DNA of 64,000 nucleotides, from the NCBI GenBank assembly GCA_902792905.1, contig CADBBH010000006.1:87633-151632 (forward strand), given 5' to 3'. The notes beneath the pieces were generated by a model that saw only the letters and a program-made list of their open reading frames with translations, made no database searches and was not told where the DNA came from. The translations under genes and the position numbers were made by a program. Below, in pieces: positions 22,684-32,172 of the stretch (positions are counted from its first letter, which is position 1; the number at the start of each line of letters is the position of its first letter). This stretch comes from Oscillospiraceae bacterium. Its GTDB lineage: Bacteria > Bacillota > Clostridia > Oscillospirales > Acutalibacteraceae.

Positions 22684-25600
22684 ATGAAGATGACTAAGAA
22701 AGTTCTGTCAATTCTGCTCTCGCTCATGCTCGTGCTCGGCGCGGTGAGTATTGGGGGAATGAGCGCGTCGGCGGATGGCTCGGTCTATGAGATTTCAAGC
22801 TACGCGGATCTTAAAGAATTTGCTTCACGCGTCAACAGCGGCGAAACGGGTCTCAACGCAAAACTGATGAATGATATTGTCGCGACAGGTTATAATGACT
22901 GGACTCCCATCGGATATTATGAATCCGATATAGATAATTGTCCTTTCACCGGCACCTTTGACGGTGACGGTTATGTTGTTACCGGTCTTTCAACCCCCGC
23001 AGATTATAATAGTAATTATGCCGGTCTTTTCGGTTATGTCGGGAGCAAAACAGAAGGCGGCGTAACTACCAAAGGCACTGTAAAAAATGTCGGGCTTGAA
23101 GGCGGAAGCATAACAGGACAAAATTATGTCGGCGGTGTGGTTGGGTATAATAATGGAGGTTCCATCACAAACTGTTACAACACGGGCGATGTTTCCGGCA
23201 ATGATTATGTCGGCGGCGTGGTTGGGTATAATAATGGAGGTTCCATCACAAACTGTTACAACACGGGCGCTGTTTCCGGCGTTGATTACGTCGGCGGCGT
23301 GGTTGGATATAATAATGGAGGTTCCATCACAAACTGTTATAACACAGGCGCTGTAACGGCAACAGCAACCGTTGATTATGCCGGCGTCGATGCCGGCGGT
23401 GTGGCCGGATACAATGCCGGCACAGTCACAAACTGCTATAACAAAGGTGCTGTTTCCGGCGCTGATTGTGTCGGCGGCGTGGTCGGACTCAGTAACGGCA
23501 CAGTCACAAACTGCTATAACACGGGCAATGTTTCCAGCAGTGATGATGCCGGCGGCGTGGTCGGATTTATCAGAATTGAAAGAACGGTCACAAACTGCTA
23601 CAACACGGGCAATATAACGGCAACAGACGATTACGCTGATGTCGGCGGCATAGCCGGATTTATCAGTAATGACAGCACGGTAACAAACTGCTACAGCACG
23701 GGCAATATAACGGCAACAGGCGATTCCGCTGATGTCGGCGGTGTAGCCGGATTTGTTACTACTGAAGGAAAAACGATCAACTGCTATTATGACAAAACCA
23801 TATGCGGAGAAATCGGCGCGTATGACGGTGCGGACATAGATTCTGCAAAAGGCCTCACTACCGATCAGATGACGGGCACAAACGCGCTTGACAATATGGT
23901 CTTTGAATTCGGAGACGGTGAAGTAAGCCCCTGGCAGATCAAAGCCAACGGAGCTGATGTGAGCGGCAAATACTTCTTGTTCTATCCGCATCTCAAAGGA
24001 TTTGATTATGACCTCACAGCGGCATCAGAAGACTGGCCCGCGAAAACACAGGTCTCCGTAACATGGGAAGAACCGGAGTTATATGATTACAGCGGTTCTG
24101 AAATAAAACCGGTTGTTACAAGCGTCATTATCGGCGACAGTTCTGCTCCTGAAGGTACAACTGTTACATATTCCAAATATGGTAGTACATGGGGTACAGA
24201 ATCAGAACTTGCGCCGGCCGATCCGGGAAATTACAAGATGACAATCCGTAATTCCAGCGATGAAGTTGTTGAAACAAAGTATTTCACAATCCTCGAAGCC
24301 GACAGTGATTATACTGTAAAATATTACAAAAATCTCGAAGATGTGTGGAGTTCGGAATCCGTCGACCCCGTTGATGCGGGCGAATACAAGGCGGTAGTGA
24401 CTTTTACAGATACAGGTCACAATAACATAGAAAAAGAGTTTAAAATAACTCCGAAATCGCTGAGCGATGCTTCCATATCAATTGACAATATACCCGATGT
24501 TACATACGATGGCAGCCCGCAAATACCGCCGGTAACAATTAAAGACGGTGATACAGAACTTGTTGAAAACGCCGATTATTCTCTTTCTTATTCGGATAAT
24601 GTCAATGTGTCCCGTGACGAGAGCGGCAATGTAATTGCCGGCGCAAAGGTCACTGTAACCGGCGAAAGAAACTACACGGGCGATAGGGAAATATCGTTTA
24701 CTGTCAATCCCGCCTCCGTAATTCTTGAAGGAGGCAGCAGAAGCACGGATATTTACGACGGAACGGAAAAAACATTGACCGGCTTCACAAGCAGTGTTCC
24801 CGGCCTTACATTTGAAGGCGTTACCGCGTCGGGAAGCGGCATAGAATCCGGACCCCATGATGTAACCTTCTCCGGCGTAACGGTAAATGAAACAACAGAC
24901 ACAACCGGCAACTATATCGTTACCGGAGTGTTTAACGGCTGGCTGAACATCAACCCCGTAGATACAAATGTAACGGTCACAATCAAGGGCAACAGCGAAA
25001 CGGCGGATTATGACGGCAGCGAGCACAGCGCTGCGGGCTACACTTTTGAGACATCCAATCCTCTTTATAAAGAGTCCGATTTCATCTTCAGCGGCACAGA
25101 CGTGGCTGAACGCGCAGAGCCCGGCACAACAAATATGGGCCTTGCCGAGAATCAGTTCGCCAATATCAGCCGGAATTTCACCAATGTAACATTTGTTATT
25201 GCCGAAGACGGCAAGCTGACGGTCAATCCCGTAATCAGATTCGTAAACGAAGACGGCACTGAGCTTCAGAGCGGCGCGGTTGCCTACGGCGAAACGCCCG
25301 AATACACAGGCGAAACACCCGTGAAAGAAGAAAAAGACGGTTACGCCTTTGATTTCAAGGGATGGACTCCCGAGATAACCGCGGCAACCGACAACGCGAC
25401 CTACACCGCGACATTTACAAAAACAGCAATCACTTATACTGCAACCTTCGTTGACGAAAACGGTGAGACAGTTGCGGAGATTCCCTACACGGTTGAAACC
25501 GAGAGCATAGAAGCACCCGCCGTTCCCGAAAAGCAGGGCTACGCAGGCGAGTGGGAGGAATACACTCTCGAAATCGGCGGAATAACCGTCAGACCCGTTT

Positions 25601-25956
25601 ATACCGGAAACACCTCAATCGAACTCGAAGGTTATACCGACAGCATCGAAATCGGTTACAAGGAAGATAAAACCTTCACCGTTAAGGCCGAAAATCTGCC
25701 CGAAGGCGCGGAGATTCACTGGTTCGTGAACGGCGAGGATGTCGGCACGGGCGAAAGTTACACGGTCGAAGACCCGACCGAAGATTACAATATCTATGCC
25801 GCGGTCGTTGACTCCGATGGCAACACTCTCGACGAAACGCAGGTTCAGGCCGTCAAGGTCAGGAACGGTTTTATGGATAAACTCAAATGGTTCTTCAGCG
25901 ACTTCTGGAACAATATCTTCAAAGCAGTCATCGACGCCATAATCAAAGCCTGCTGA
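22684..25956 (+). CDS. Large secreted surface protein with GLUG repeats and Ig/MBG-like domains
   Basis: A 1090-residue exoprotein. Signal peptide residues 1-30 (SILLSLMLVLGAVSIGG). Residues about 130-370 are seven or eight GLUG repeats of the type YVGGVVGYNNGGSITNCYN, the first three nearly identical at DNA level. From about 450 come bacterial Ig/MBG-like domains (TYDGSPQIPPVTIKDG, YDGTEKTLTGF, DYDGSEHSAAGYTF) and two InlB-B-like wrap segments (FKGWTPEI, YAGEWEEYTL). It ends in an Ig-like domain and the tail FMDKLKWFFSDFWNNIFKAV. There is no LPXTG motif or dockerin. GLUG proteins usually serve adhesion, but this is inference. The aromatic C-terminal tail may anchor it. Confidence 0.85.
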   Translation: MKMTKKVLSILLSLMLVLGAVSIGGMSASADGSVYEISSYADLKEFASRVNSGETGLNAKLMNDIVATGYNDWTPIGYYESDIDNCPFTGTFDGDGYVVTGLSTPADYNSNYAGLFGYVGSKTEGGVTTKGTVKNVGLEGGSITGQNYVGGVVGYNNGGSITNCYNTGDVSGNDYVGGVVGYNNGGSITNCYNTGAVSGVDYVGGVVGYNNGGSITNCYNTGAVTATATVDYAGVDAGGVAGYNAGTVTNCYNKGAVSGADCVGGVVGLSNGTVTNCYNTGNVSSSDDAGGVVGFIRIERTVTNCYNTGNITATDDYADVGGIAGFISNDSTVTNCYSTGNITATGDSADVGGVAGFVTTEGKTINCYYDKTICGEIGAYDGADIDSAKGLTTDQMTGTNALDNMVFEFGDGEVSPWQIKANGADVSGKYFLFYPHLKGFDYDLTAASEDWPAKTQVSVTWEEPELYDYSGSEIKPVVTSVIIGDSSAPEGTTVTYSKYGSTWGTESELAPADPGNYKMTIRNSSDEVVETKYFTILEADSDYTVKYYKNLEDVWSSESVDPVDAGEYKAVVTFTDTGHNNIEKEFKITPKSLSDASISIDNIPDVTYDGSPQIPPVTIKDGDTELVENADYSLSYSDNVNVSRDESGNVIAGAKVTVTGERNYTGDREISFTVNPASVILEGGSRSTDIYDGTEKTLTGFTSSVPGLTFEGVTASGSGIESGPHDVTFSGVTVNETTDTTGNYIVTGVFNGWLNINPVDTNVTVTIKGNSETADYDGSEHSAAGYTFETSNPLYKESDFIFSGTDVAERAEPGTTNMGLAENQFANISRNFTNVTFVIAEDGKLTVNPVIRFVNEDGTELQSGAVAYGETPEYTGETPVKEEKDGYAFDFKGWTPEITAATDNATYTATFTKTAITYTATFVDENGETVAEIPYTVETESIEAPAVPEKQGYAGEWEEYTLEIGGITVRPVYTGNTSIELEGYTDSIEIGYKEDKTFTVKAENLPEGAEIHWFVNGEDVGTGESYTVEDPTEDYNIYAAVVDSDGNTLDETQVQAVKVRNGFMDKLKWFFSDFWNNIFKAVIDAIIKAC
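23122..23364 (+). repeat. Tandem 81-bp repeats inside the GLUG coding region
   Basis: Three in-phase units (23122-23202, 23203-23283, 23284-23364), each 27 codons, nearly identical over GGTATAATAATGGAGGTTCC and CATCACAAACTGTTA. More diverged units follow to about 23790. The high identity implies recent duplication or gene conversion and potential copy-number change. Confidence 0.9.
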
Positions 25957-25976
25957 TTTTATACACAGAATTACAT

Positions 25977-26010
25977 AACGCCGCCCGTTCATCGGGCGGC
26001 GTTATTCTTC
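25977..26010 (+). terminator. Bidirectional terminator between convergent secreted-protein genes
   Basis: Stem AACGCCGCCCG/CGGGCGGCGTT, loop TTCAT, followed by ATTCTTCT on the + side. It separates the GLUG gene from the convergent DUF4838 gene. Confidence 0.75.
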
Positions 26011-26065
26011 TGCAAACCGGTACGGTTCAATGTTTATTAACGGCAATTCAGTTTAGGATTTGTTA

Positions 26066-28456
26066 TCAGTATTTTGCGCCGAATACTGCGATGAACAGAC
26101 GGTGGAAGAAGGCAACTATGCTTTGCCAGAAGTTACCGCTGTGATCCTGACCGCACCATCTGCATCTGTTGCATTCGTCACATCGGCCGTCATTATTATT
26201 ATCAATATGATTCCCTGTTGCGGGGAGAGTTACTGTCTTTGTTTCTTTATGACCGTCATAGCTTGCGGTATATGTTTTCTTCCCGCTTTCCGAACACGTT
26301 GCCTGCTTGTCGGTTACGCCGGTGACAACGGCATCATAATAAGCTGTATGACTGCTGCCCTTCGAACAAATGTACATCGCCTTTGCCGTGAAGTCATCTG
26401 CCCATATAAAACTGTCGAACCGATAGTCATGGCCGTCTTCTTCCCAGAGTGCAAAGAGAGTAAGGTCCGATTCCAGATCGATGCTGTCGCCCGGCTGATA
26501 CTCCGGCGACGTTGCATCCGCACGGCTTGCCCAGCCGAGGAAACGGAATCCGCTCCGCTCAGGTATAATATCGGGTATTATATCGTCAAACGCCCACTGG
26601 TTCGCAGGCCCGTCGGTACCGCCGTTCAGATTATAGACCAGGTAATAAAAACGGTCGGCATACTCCCATTCTTCAACGGGTATCAGCTCATATTCGGAAA
26701 AATCATCTTCAATCCAGGTCCACTCATCAATCATTCTGACTCCGTGTGAAATCAGATCGTTGAACAATGCTTCCCTTGCGTCTCTGTTTTCTTCAAGTGT
26801 TCCGCCGAATTCTCTCAATCCCAATACCGCCTTGACATAGCGCCAGGAAAGCTTGCTGCGTGTGATAGCTTCAAGAGCGTCGTCTGAATCCGCCTCGCTC
26901 TCGGCAAGAGACCAGAGCCGGTCAATTCTCTCCGCTTGAGCTTCATCAATTGAAAATGTGTCGCCCATACGGCAGATAAGGTTCACGTGGCCTTTTGTGC
27001 AGGCGGTCAGCTCATCGATGACTTCCTTGACATATCTTCCGCCCTTACCATAATAGTTGCTGCAGAATTCCAGCATTTTTTCTTCATAATTGCAGTAGGG
27101 GTTCTCAAGAAGCTCCGCAATCAGGTAAGTCCTGAGCTCGCCGAATTCCGTATCGCATCGGTCAACATAATAGTTTCCTTCTTCATAAACGCCCTTGACG
27201 CCGTGTCTGTGAAAACACTGTATGTTTTTCTGCAATGTGTTGAAATCGGGGAATATTCCGAGCGTATAGGCATAATTTGTCGTGTAGTCCCAGACATATA
27301 ATCTGTTGCAGATTGCGGACCAATCCTCAAGGTCCTCAATCCATTCGCTGTTGCTCTGACAGCTGCTGTCATCCAGAGCGTGCGAAAAACAGCACTCGAA
27401 AGTGCAGAGGGTTACGATGACATTGCTTTTCGGGCGGATCTGAGAGGGCGCCTTGCGCGAATATGTATAGGCGAGCGTATCGAAAGCTATATTGTTATAG
27501 CCTTTTGCCTTGACGGCATCCGCGACCCGGTTGACAAACGAAATCACAGAGCCGGCGTGGGAACCGTTCGCTTCGTCGAGAGCTCTGCAGTTTTCGCATT
27601 CGCAATAATCAAGATTATCGGCCTGAGAGAGCGAAACAATCTGCAGGTCCGCTTCGCTGTTGTGTTCTTCCTCAAGAACATTCAGAACCTCAGCGAGGAC
27701 GATTTCATAAACTTCTTCGTTGGTCAGACAAAGCTGAGAGGGAACCCTCGCGCCTTCACGCAGAGCAAAATACTCGGGATGGCTTTCATAATATTTTTCG
27801 GCAGAGCAGAAAACGGTTGAGAGCGTATGACAGCTTGCCCCGCCGATGTACGGGATGTTTCCTCCCTGCTCGGGAGCATATGACTGATAAGTGCCGTTCA
27901 GCTTGTGCGAGACCGAATATAAAGACATCCAGCCGCTGCGCCAGTCGGTATTTCTGTATTCAAAATAGGGTTCATATACAATTTTTTCCTGCGGAAGAGT
28001 CATCTTATCCGAAGTCATCACCATTGCGGGATACCAGCCGTAGCATTTGAAACCGCAGAATTTTTCAAGGAATGTATGCACGCCGTAGAGAGTTCCGCGC
28101 GAGCCCGCGCCGAAAATTGCGAGGCCGCCATTGAACGGAGCAATGACATACGAATCGGCTGCTTTGCCTTCAATATCGGCGGCAGTATCATAGAGAGAGG
28201 TCGCTCCGACGCAGAATTTGTAACCGTCAAACGGTTTATCATCGGTGATAATTTCATAAACGCTTTTTTTCAGCTCATACAGATATTCCTGCAGTGTCTC
28301 TGCAGCATACATTTCGGTTGAAGTCGCATCCGCAGAAACGACGATTGCGTATTCATCTTCGCCTGCCAGAGCTTTGCCGGCTGTATAAGCAAAAGAAAAT
28401 GTCAGAGCGAATATCAGAAAAAATGCTGTTAATACTGTCTTTGCATTCTTCTGCAT
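26066..28456 (-). CDS. Secreted DUF4838 glycosidase-like protein with InlB-type repeat
   Basis: A 796-residue exoprotein. Signal peptide about 1-31. Residues about 35-140 are the alpha/beta domain seen before GH67/GH20-type barrels (TSTEMYAAETLQEYLYEL, FGAGSRGTLYGVHTFLEKF). Residues about 165-480 match DUF4838, with VSLSQADNLDYCECENC and VYEEGNYYVDRCDTEFGELR. A Listeria-Bacteroides (InlB B) repeat lies at about 625-690 (YNLNGGTDGPANQ, RFLGWASRADATSPEY, LFALWEE). A Cys-rich segment (DGRCDECNRCRWCGQDH) comes before the tail FWQSIVAFFHRLF. DUF4838 proteins are probably polysaccharide-active, but no reaction is established to my knowledge. Start ATG 28456 has GAGGTG upstream. Confidence 0.82.
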   Translation of the reverse strand: MQKNAKTVLTAFFLIFALTFSFAYTAGKALAGEDEYAIVVSADATSTEMYAAETLQEYLYELKKSVYEIITDDKPFDGYKFCVGATSLYDTAADIEGKAADSYVIAPFNGGLAIFGAGSRGTLYGVHTFLEKFCGFKCYGWYPAMVMTSDKMTLPQEKIVYEPYFEYRNTDWRSGWMSLYSVSHKLNGTYQSYAPEQGGNIPYIGGASCHTLSTVFCSAEKYYESHPEYFALREGARVPSQLCLTNEEVYEIVLAEVLNVLEEEHNSEADLQIVSLSQADNLDYCECENCRALDEANGSHAGSVISFVNRVADAVKAKGYNNIAFDTLAYTYSRKAPSQIRPKSNVIVTLCTFECCFSHALDDSSCQSNSEWIEDLEDWSAICNRLYVWDYTTNYAYTLGIFPDFNTLQKNIQCFHRHGVKGVYEEGNYYVDRCDTEFGELRTYLIAELLENPYCNYEEKMLEFCSNYYGKGGRYVKEVIDELTACTKGHVNLICRMGDTFSIDEAQAERIDRLWSLAESEADSDDALEAITRSKLSWRYVKAVLGLREFGGTLEENRDAREALFNDLISHGVRMIDEWTWIEDDFSEYELIPVEEWEYADRFYYLVYNLNGGTDGPANQWAFDDIIPDIIPERSGFRFLGWASRADATSPEYQPGDSIDLESDLTLFALWEEDGHDYRFDSFIWADDFTAKAMYICSKGSSHTAYYDAVVTGVTDKQATCSESGKKTYTASYDGHKETKTVTLPATGNHIDNNNDGRCDECNRCRWCGQDHSGNFWQSIVAFFHRLFIAVFGAKY

Positions 28457-28540
28457 CACGGTACACCTCGATTCATTATGTCGGCTGATTAATATATGGT
28501 AATCTGCGCTTGAATTAAAGATTTATTTTTCTCAATTAAA

Positions 28541-28568
28541 ATTATAGCATAAATTCATTATTTTTCAA
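28541..28568 (-). promoter_or_regulatory. Promoter of the DUF4838 gene
   Basis: Minus strand: TTGAAA, 16-nt spacer, TGC then TATAAT. The element resembles the GH20 promoter at 3087 closely, including the TGC before the -10. Confidence 0.6.
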
Positions 28569-28600
28569 TATATAATTCATCCCGGAGACCCCAGGTTCTC

Positions 28601-28709
28601 TGTCATCCTGAGCAAAGCGAAGGAGCGCATTGACGCGCATACTATCGGAATGAAATTATTATGTTTCTCTTAAACCTGCGATTCTTCGGCGTCCCGCATC
28701 AGAATGACA
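28601..28709. repeat. Dispersed intergenic repeat, copy 2, with terminal inverted repeats
   Basis: A 109-bp unit bounded by TGTCATCCTGA (28601-28611) and TCAGAATGACA (28699-28709), which are inverted copies with one mismatch. Internal AGCAAAGCGAAGGA and GATTCTTCGGCG are related in the same inverted way. It looks like a small non-coding MITE-like element. It sits in a 431-bp gene-free gap (28457-28887). Confidence 0.7.
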
Positions 28710-28750
28710 TAATATAGGCGATTTGCTTCCGTAGGGGTGCGGGTCTCCGG

Positions 28751-28820
28751 CGGAGACCTCTGCCGAAGGCAGAAGCGCCGACCGAGCCGACAGGCGAGAC
28801 CGATATTATCCGCCCGTCCA
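28751..28820. repeat. Hairpin-rich segment adjoining the intergenic repeat
   Basis: Two perfect hairpins in a row, GGTCTCC-GGC-GGAGACC and TCTGCC-GAA-GGCAGA, then GATATTATCCGCCCGTCCA (28802-28820), which matches 19144-19162 in the first copy. No reading frame with a ribosome site is present. Confidence 0.6.
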
Positions 28821-28856
28821 AAGATTTTCGGAGCAAGAAACGATTCCAAACCGAAA

Positions 28857-28878
28857 GCCCTCTCCAACCGGAGAGGGC
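28857..28878 (-). terminator. Probable terminator of the GH95 gene
   Basis: Minus strand stem GCCCTCTCC/GGAGAGGGC just behind the GH95 stop, followed by TTTCGGTTT. The T tract is weak. The stem sequence is the same as that of the terminator at 18980. Confidence 0.55.
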
Positions 28879-28887
28879 ATCTTGATT

Positions 28888-31149
28888 TTATAATTCTTTC
28901 ACGACTTCTTTTCCGTTATATACAACCGTGAATTTTCCTTTGCCGCGGAGTTTATACGAAGTGACTTTATTGTTCTTCCATTTGATATCAACAGTCACAT
29001 TGCCCTTTGCTCTGAGGCCTTTGACTTCGCCTGTGTGCCAGCTGTCGGGCAGGGCGGGAAGCAGATAGATTCTGCCGTCTCTGCTCTGCAGAAGCATCTC
29101 CGTAAGTCCGCTGACATAGCCGAAATTGCCGTCAATCTGGAAGGGCGGATGAGCGTCAAAAAGATTTTCGTATGTGCCGCCGCCTCTGCTGTAGCGCACC
29201 CCCGTGCTTCTTACCGGCCTGAGCTGCATCTCGATAAGTTTCAGCGCGTGGTTTCCGTCAAAAAGACGCGCCCAGAAATTGATTTTCCAGCCGAGCGACC
29301 AGCCGGTGCCGTTGTCGCCTCTGCGCGCGAGCGTTTTACGGGCCGCGTCTGCAAGCTCAGGAGTGCCGTCGGGAGTGATTATATTCGCCGGGTGAAGAGC
29401 GTATAGATGAGAAATGTGTCTGTGATGGATTTCGTCCTCGGGATAATCGTCGTCGAATTCAAGCAGCTGACCTTCGCTTCCCGTCTTGAAATCGGGGAAT
29501 CTTGCAACCGCTTTTGCGAGTCTTTCGGCAAACCTTTTATCTTTGCCGAGTATTTCGCTCGCCTTGATGCAGTTGTTGAAGAGCTCTCTCGCGATTGTCA
29601 TCGACATTGTTGAGTATTTGCCGACAGAACACCAGTCGCCTTTATAGATGAATCCGTTTTCGGGTGAGGTTCCGGGGCAGAGGAAAAGCTTTCCGTCCTC
29701 CTCGGTCATAATGTCGAGATAGAATTCGGCCGCGCCCTTCATTATCGGATAAGCGGTTTTTTCAAGGAATTCCCTGTCGAGCGTGTATTCATAATGATCG
29801 AATAAATGTCTGCACAGCCATCCGGATGAACCGTGCCAGAATGCCCAGCTCGCATTGCCTGAGACCGGTGTGGCAAGGCGCCATAAATCCGCATTGTGGT
29901 GCGAAACCCAGCCCTTGGCGCCGTATTGCTTCTCGGCGGCTGTTCTGCCGGTGACGGAGAGTTCTTTGATCATCTGAGTCAGCGGTTCGTCAAGCTCCGC
30001 CATATTCGCCGCGAGAACCGGCCAGTAGTTCATTTCGGTATTGATGTTTATTGTATAATTCGCGTTCCAGGGGGCGTCGTATCTGTCGCTCCATATGCCC
30101 TGAAGATTCATCGGCTGGGTACCCGGGCGCGAGGATGAAATTATAAGATACCTGCCGTAGTTATACATCAGTTCGATAAGCCCGATGTCGTTTTTATTCT
30201 TCCTGAATGCCGCAAGACGTTTGTCGGTCGGCAGATTGCTGCCTTCGCCCTCAATGTTGAGAGACATTCTCGAATAGATGCTGCGGTAATCTTTAACTGC
30301 AATTTCTTTTGTCTTTTTGCTGAAAACAAAATCAGCGAGACGCTTTTCAACGACTGTCTTATACTCTTTCCCGTCAAGAAACGGGTGCCTGTCAAATCCG
30401 TTGAAGCTTGTTTCGCAGGTGAATATTATCTTTGTTTCTTTTGAACCTTTTACGGATATCGTATTGCCTCTCGCGTCGTAATCGCCGTCGGTGATGACCC
30501 TGAAGCCCGCAAGAAATCTGATTCCGCGCATTTTCGGATTGTCATAGTACTTTTTGTTGGGGCATTTGTTGTCAACAGCATTTTCGCCGTGGCATTCGCC
30601 GTTCAGCCAGAGTGTGTCATTATCCGCGATGCAGTATGAAAGCAGGGGAGAGTCTGCGGAAACGGTGAAGGATAACGGCTTATCAGACTTTATAACCGAG
30701 CAGATTACCTTATCGGGATAAGACGCGAAATATTCGCGCTCGATTTTAACATTGCCGGCTTTGTATTCAACCTTCGCGACTGCCTGAGAAATATCAAGCG
30801 AACGGCTGTAACCTGTAATTCTGCCTGCCGTATCAAATCTGATTCTGAGATTGCCGAGAGGCAGGTATGCCTGACTCCAGACGCTCTCGAATTTTTCCTC
30901 GATTACCTTGCGCGCCTCGTGGAGCTTGCCTTCGAGAGCCAGTTTGCGCGCCTTTTCGAATGCCTCGGGGGCGCCTTTTCTGTAGGTATCCTTCGGCCTG
31001 CCGGTCCACAGCTCATCGTGGTTGAGAGCCAGCAGCTCCTCTTTTGTTCCGCCGTAAATCATCGCGCCGAGGGAGCCGTTTCCTATCGGAAGCGCCTGCG
31101 TCCACGCCTTCGAGGGGGAATTATAAAACAGCAGTTCGTTATTCTTCAT
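28888..31149 (-). CDS. GH95 glycosidase (alpha-L-fucosidase type)
   Basis: A 753-residue protein spanning the whole GH95 family length: N-terminal beta-sandwich opening with [20 protein letters not shown], helical linker, (alpha/alpha)6 barrel with [19 protein letters not shown] and [12 protein letters not shown], and [15 protein letters not shown] where the family acid Glu is expected, then [18 protein letters not shown] and a C-terminal beta domain. Known GH95 enzymes are inverting alpha-1,2-fucosidases or alpha-galactosidases. No signal peptide, so cytoplasmic. A consensus promoter lies upstream and is shared back-to-back with an RpiR regulator. It fits removal of fucose from imported host glycans. 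Confidence 0.93.
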   Translation of the reverse strand: MKNNELLFYNSPSKAWTQALPIGNGSLGAMIYGGTKEELLALNHDELWTGRPKDTYRKGAPEAFEKARKLALEGKLHEARKVIEEKFESVWSQAYLPLGNLRIRFDTAGRITGYSRSLDISQAVAKVEYKAGNVKIEREYFASYPDKVICSVIKSDKPLSFTVSADSPLLSYCIADNDTLWLNGECHGENAVDNKCPNKKYYDNPKMRGIRFLAGFRVITDGDYDARGNTISVKGSKETKIIFTCETSFNGFDRHPFLDGKEYKTVVEKRLADFVFSKKTKEIAVKDYRSIYSRMSLNIEGEGSNLPTDKRLAAFRKNKNDIGLIELMYNYGRYLIISSSRPGTQPMNLQGIWSDRYDAPWNANYTININTEMNYWPVLAANMAELDEPLTQMIKELSVTGRTAAEKQYGAKGWVSHHNADLWRLATPVSGNASWAFWHGSSGWLCRHLFDHYEYTLDREFLEKTAYPIMKGAAEFYLDIMTEEDGKLFLCPGTSPENGFIYKGDWCSVGKYSTMSMTIARELFNNCIKASEILGKDKRFAERLAKAVARFPDFKTGSEGQLLEFDDDYPEDEIHHRHISHLYALHPANIITPDGTPELADAARKTLARRGDNGTGWSLGWKINFWARLFDGNHALKLIEMQLRPVRSTGVRYSRGGGTYENLFDAHPPFQIDGNFGYVSGLTEMLLQSRDGRIYLLPALPDSWHTGEVKGLRAKGNVTVDIKWKNNKVTSYKLRGKGKFTVVYNGKEVVKEL

Positions 31150-31180
31150 ACAGTCATCTCCGTTTCATCGGTATAAGAGA

Positions 31181-31209
31181 ATTATACAATCGCGTTTATC
31201 CTTTGTCAA
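31181..31209 (-). promoter_or_regulatory. Consensus promoter of the GH95 gene
   Basis: Minus strand TTGACA, 17-nt spacer, TATAAT: both hexamers are perfect consensus. Confidence 0.75.
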
Positions 31210-31221
31210 TTAATTATATTA

Positions 31222-31268
31222 TGAAAGAAAACTTGCAAAAAGCAAAAATATTCTTGCATTTACTTTCA
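31222..31268. promoter_or_regulatory. Candidate RpiR operator between the divergent GH95 and rpiR promoters
   Basis: Interrupted palindrome: TGAAAG (31222) and TTGCA (31234) are mirrored by TGCA (31255) and CTTTCA (31263-31268). It lies between the two promoters, with its right arm over the -35 of the regulator gene, so binding could affect both. Confidence 0.45.
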
Positions 31269-31282
31269 TTTTGATATATAAT
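31254..31282 (+). promoter_or_regulatory. Promoter of the rpiR - cmk - ispH operon
   Basis: TTGCAT at 31254-31259, 17-nt spacer, TATAAT at 31277-31282. Confidence 0.65.
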
Positions 31283-31308
31283 TTAGCGGTAAAAAAGGGG
31301 TGTTCCAA

Positions 31309-32172
31309 TTGTCTGATAATATCAGCAGCAGAATTGATTTATACTATGACTCGCTTTCGAAGGGTCATAAAAAAATAGCCGATTACATCAGGACAAATTA
31401 CGAAAAGTCATCGTTTATGACTGCCGCCGAGCTGGGCAGAGCGGTCGGTATAAGCGAATCGACAGTCGTGCGTTTTGCCGTCAATATCGGGTTTTCGGGT
31501 TATCCCGAGCTTCAGAAGAATCTGCAGGAGATGGTCAAGAGCCGTCTTACAAGCGTGCAGAGAATGGAAGCCGCAAAGAGAAACGACGGCAGGGATTTTC
31601 TCGATTCCGCTTTCTCGGCCGATATCGATACCATCAAAAAGACGCTTGACGGTCTGTCCAGAGAGGATTTTTACAGCGCAGTCAACGCGATAAATTCCGC
31701 CCGCAGAATCTATATTCTCGGCGTTCGTTCATCCGCTTCGATAGCGAGCTTCGCTGCCTTTTATATGGGATTTCTCTATGACGTGGTGCTGGTTGATACT
31801 TCCGCCACCAGTGAGATGTTTGAGCAGATGTTCAGAATAGACAAAGACGATGTCTGTGTTGCGATCAGCTTCCCGAGATATTCGTCAAGGACTGTCAAAG
31901 CCCTGAAATTCGCTCGCTCAAGGGGAGCGAAAATCATCTCGGTTACCGACAGCGAGATTTCTCCCATAGCTCCGCTTGCTACTTATCTTCTGCTTGCGGG
32001 CAGCAGCATGGTTTCGTTTGTCGATTCCCTGACCGCGCCTCTGAGTCTCGTGACAGCTCTTGTTGCCGCGAGCGCCGACAAGCGTGAGAAGGATGTTCAC
32101 GACAGTCTCGAGCAGCTCGAGCAGATCTGGGATGAATATCACGTTTACAGAACAGGCGAGGACGATAAGTGA
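31309..32172 (+). CDS. MurR/RpiR-family transcription regulator
   Basis: A 287-residue regulator: N-terminal RpiR helix-turn-helix (SKGHKKIADYI, then AAELGRAVGISESTVVRFAV) and a C-terminal SIS sugar-phosphate-binding domain (IYILGVRSSASIASFAAFYM, VCVAISFPRYSSRTVKAL). Such proteins sense phosphosugars and control sugar catabolism. It is divergent from the GH95 gene with a palindrome between, so that gene is a likely target. I use TTG 31309 with AAAAGGGG 8 nt before it; GTG 31300 would overlap the ribosome site. It is translationally joined to the next gene (TGATG). Confidence 0.88.
   Translation: MSDNISSRIDLYYDSLSKGHKKIADYIRTNYEKSSFMTAAELGRAVGISESTVVRFAVNIGFSGYPELQKNLQEMVKSRLTSVQRMEAAKRNDGRDFLDSAFSADIDTIKKTLDGLSREDFYSAVNAINSARRIYILGVRSSASIASFAAFYMGFLYDVVLVDTSATSEMFEQMFRIDKDDVCVAISFPRYSSRTVKALKFARSRGAKIISVTDSEISPIAPLATYLLLAGSSMVSFVDSLTAPLSLVTALVAASADKREKDVHDSLEQLEQIWDEYHVYRTGEDDK

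Noticed and set aside
23122-23364. Possible CRISPR-like array
   Set aside because: The 81-bp units are contiguous and in coding phase, with no spacers and no cas genes nearby.
22990-23991. A 333-codon frame on the minus strand opposite the GLUG repeats
   Set aside because: It mirrors the periodic repeat, has no ribosome site, and the + strand protein has a signal peptide and a recognisable family.
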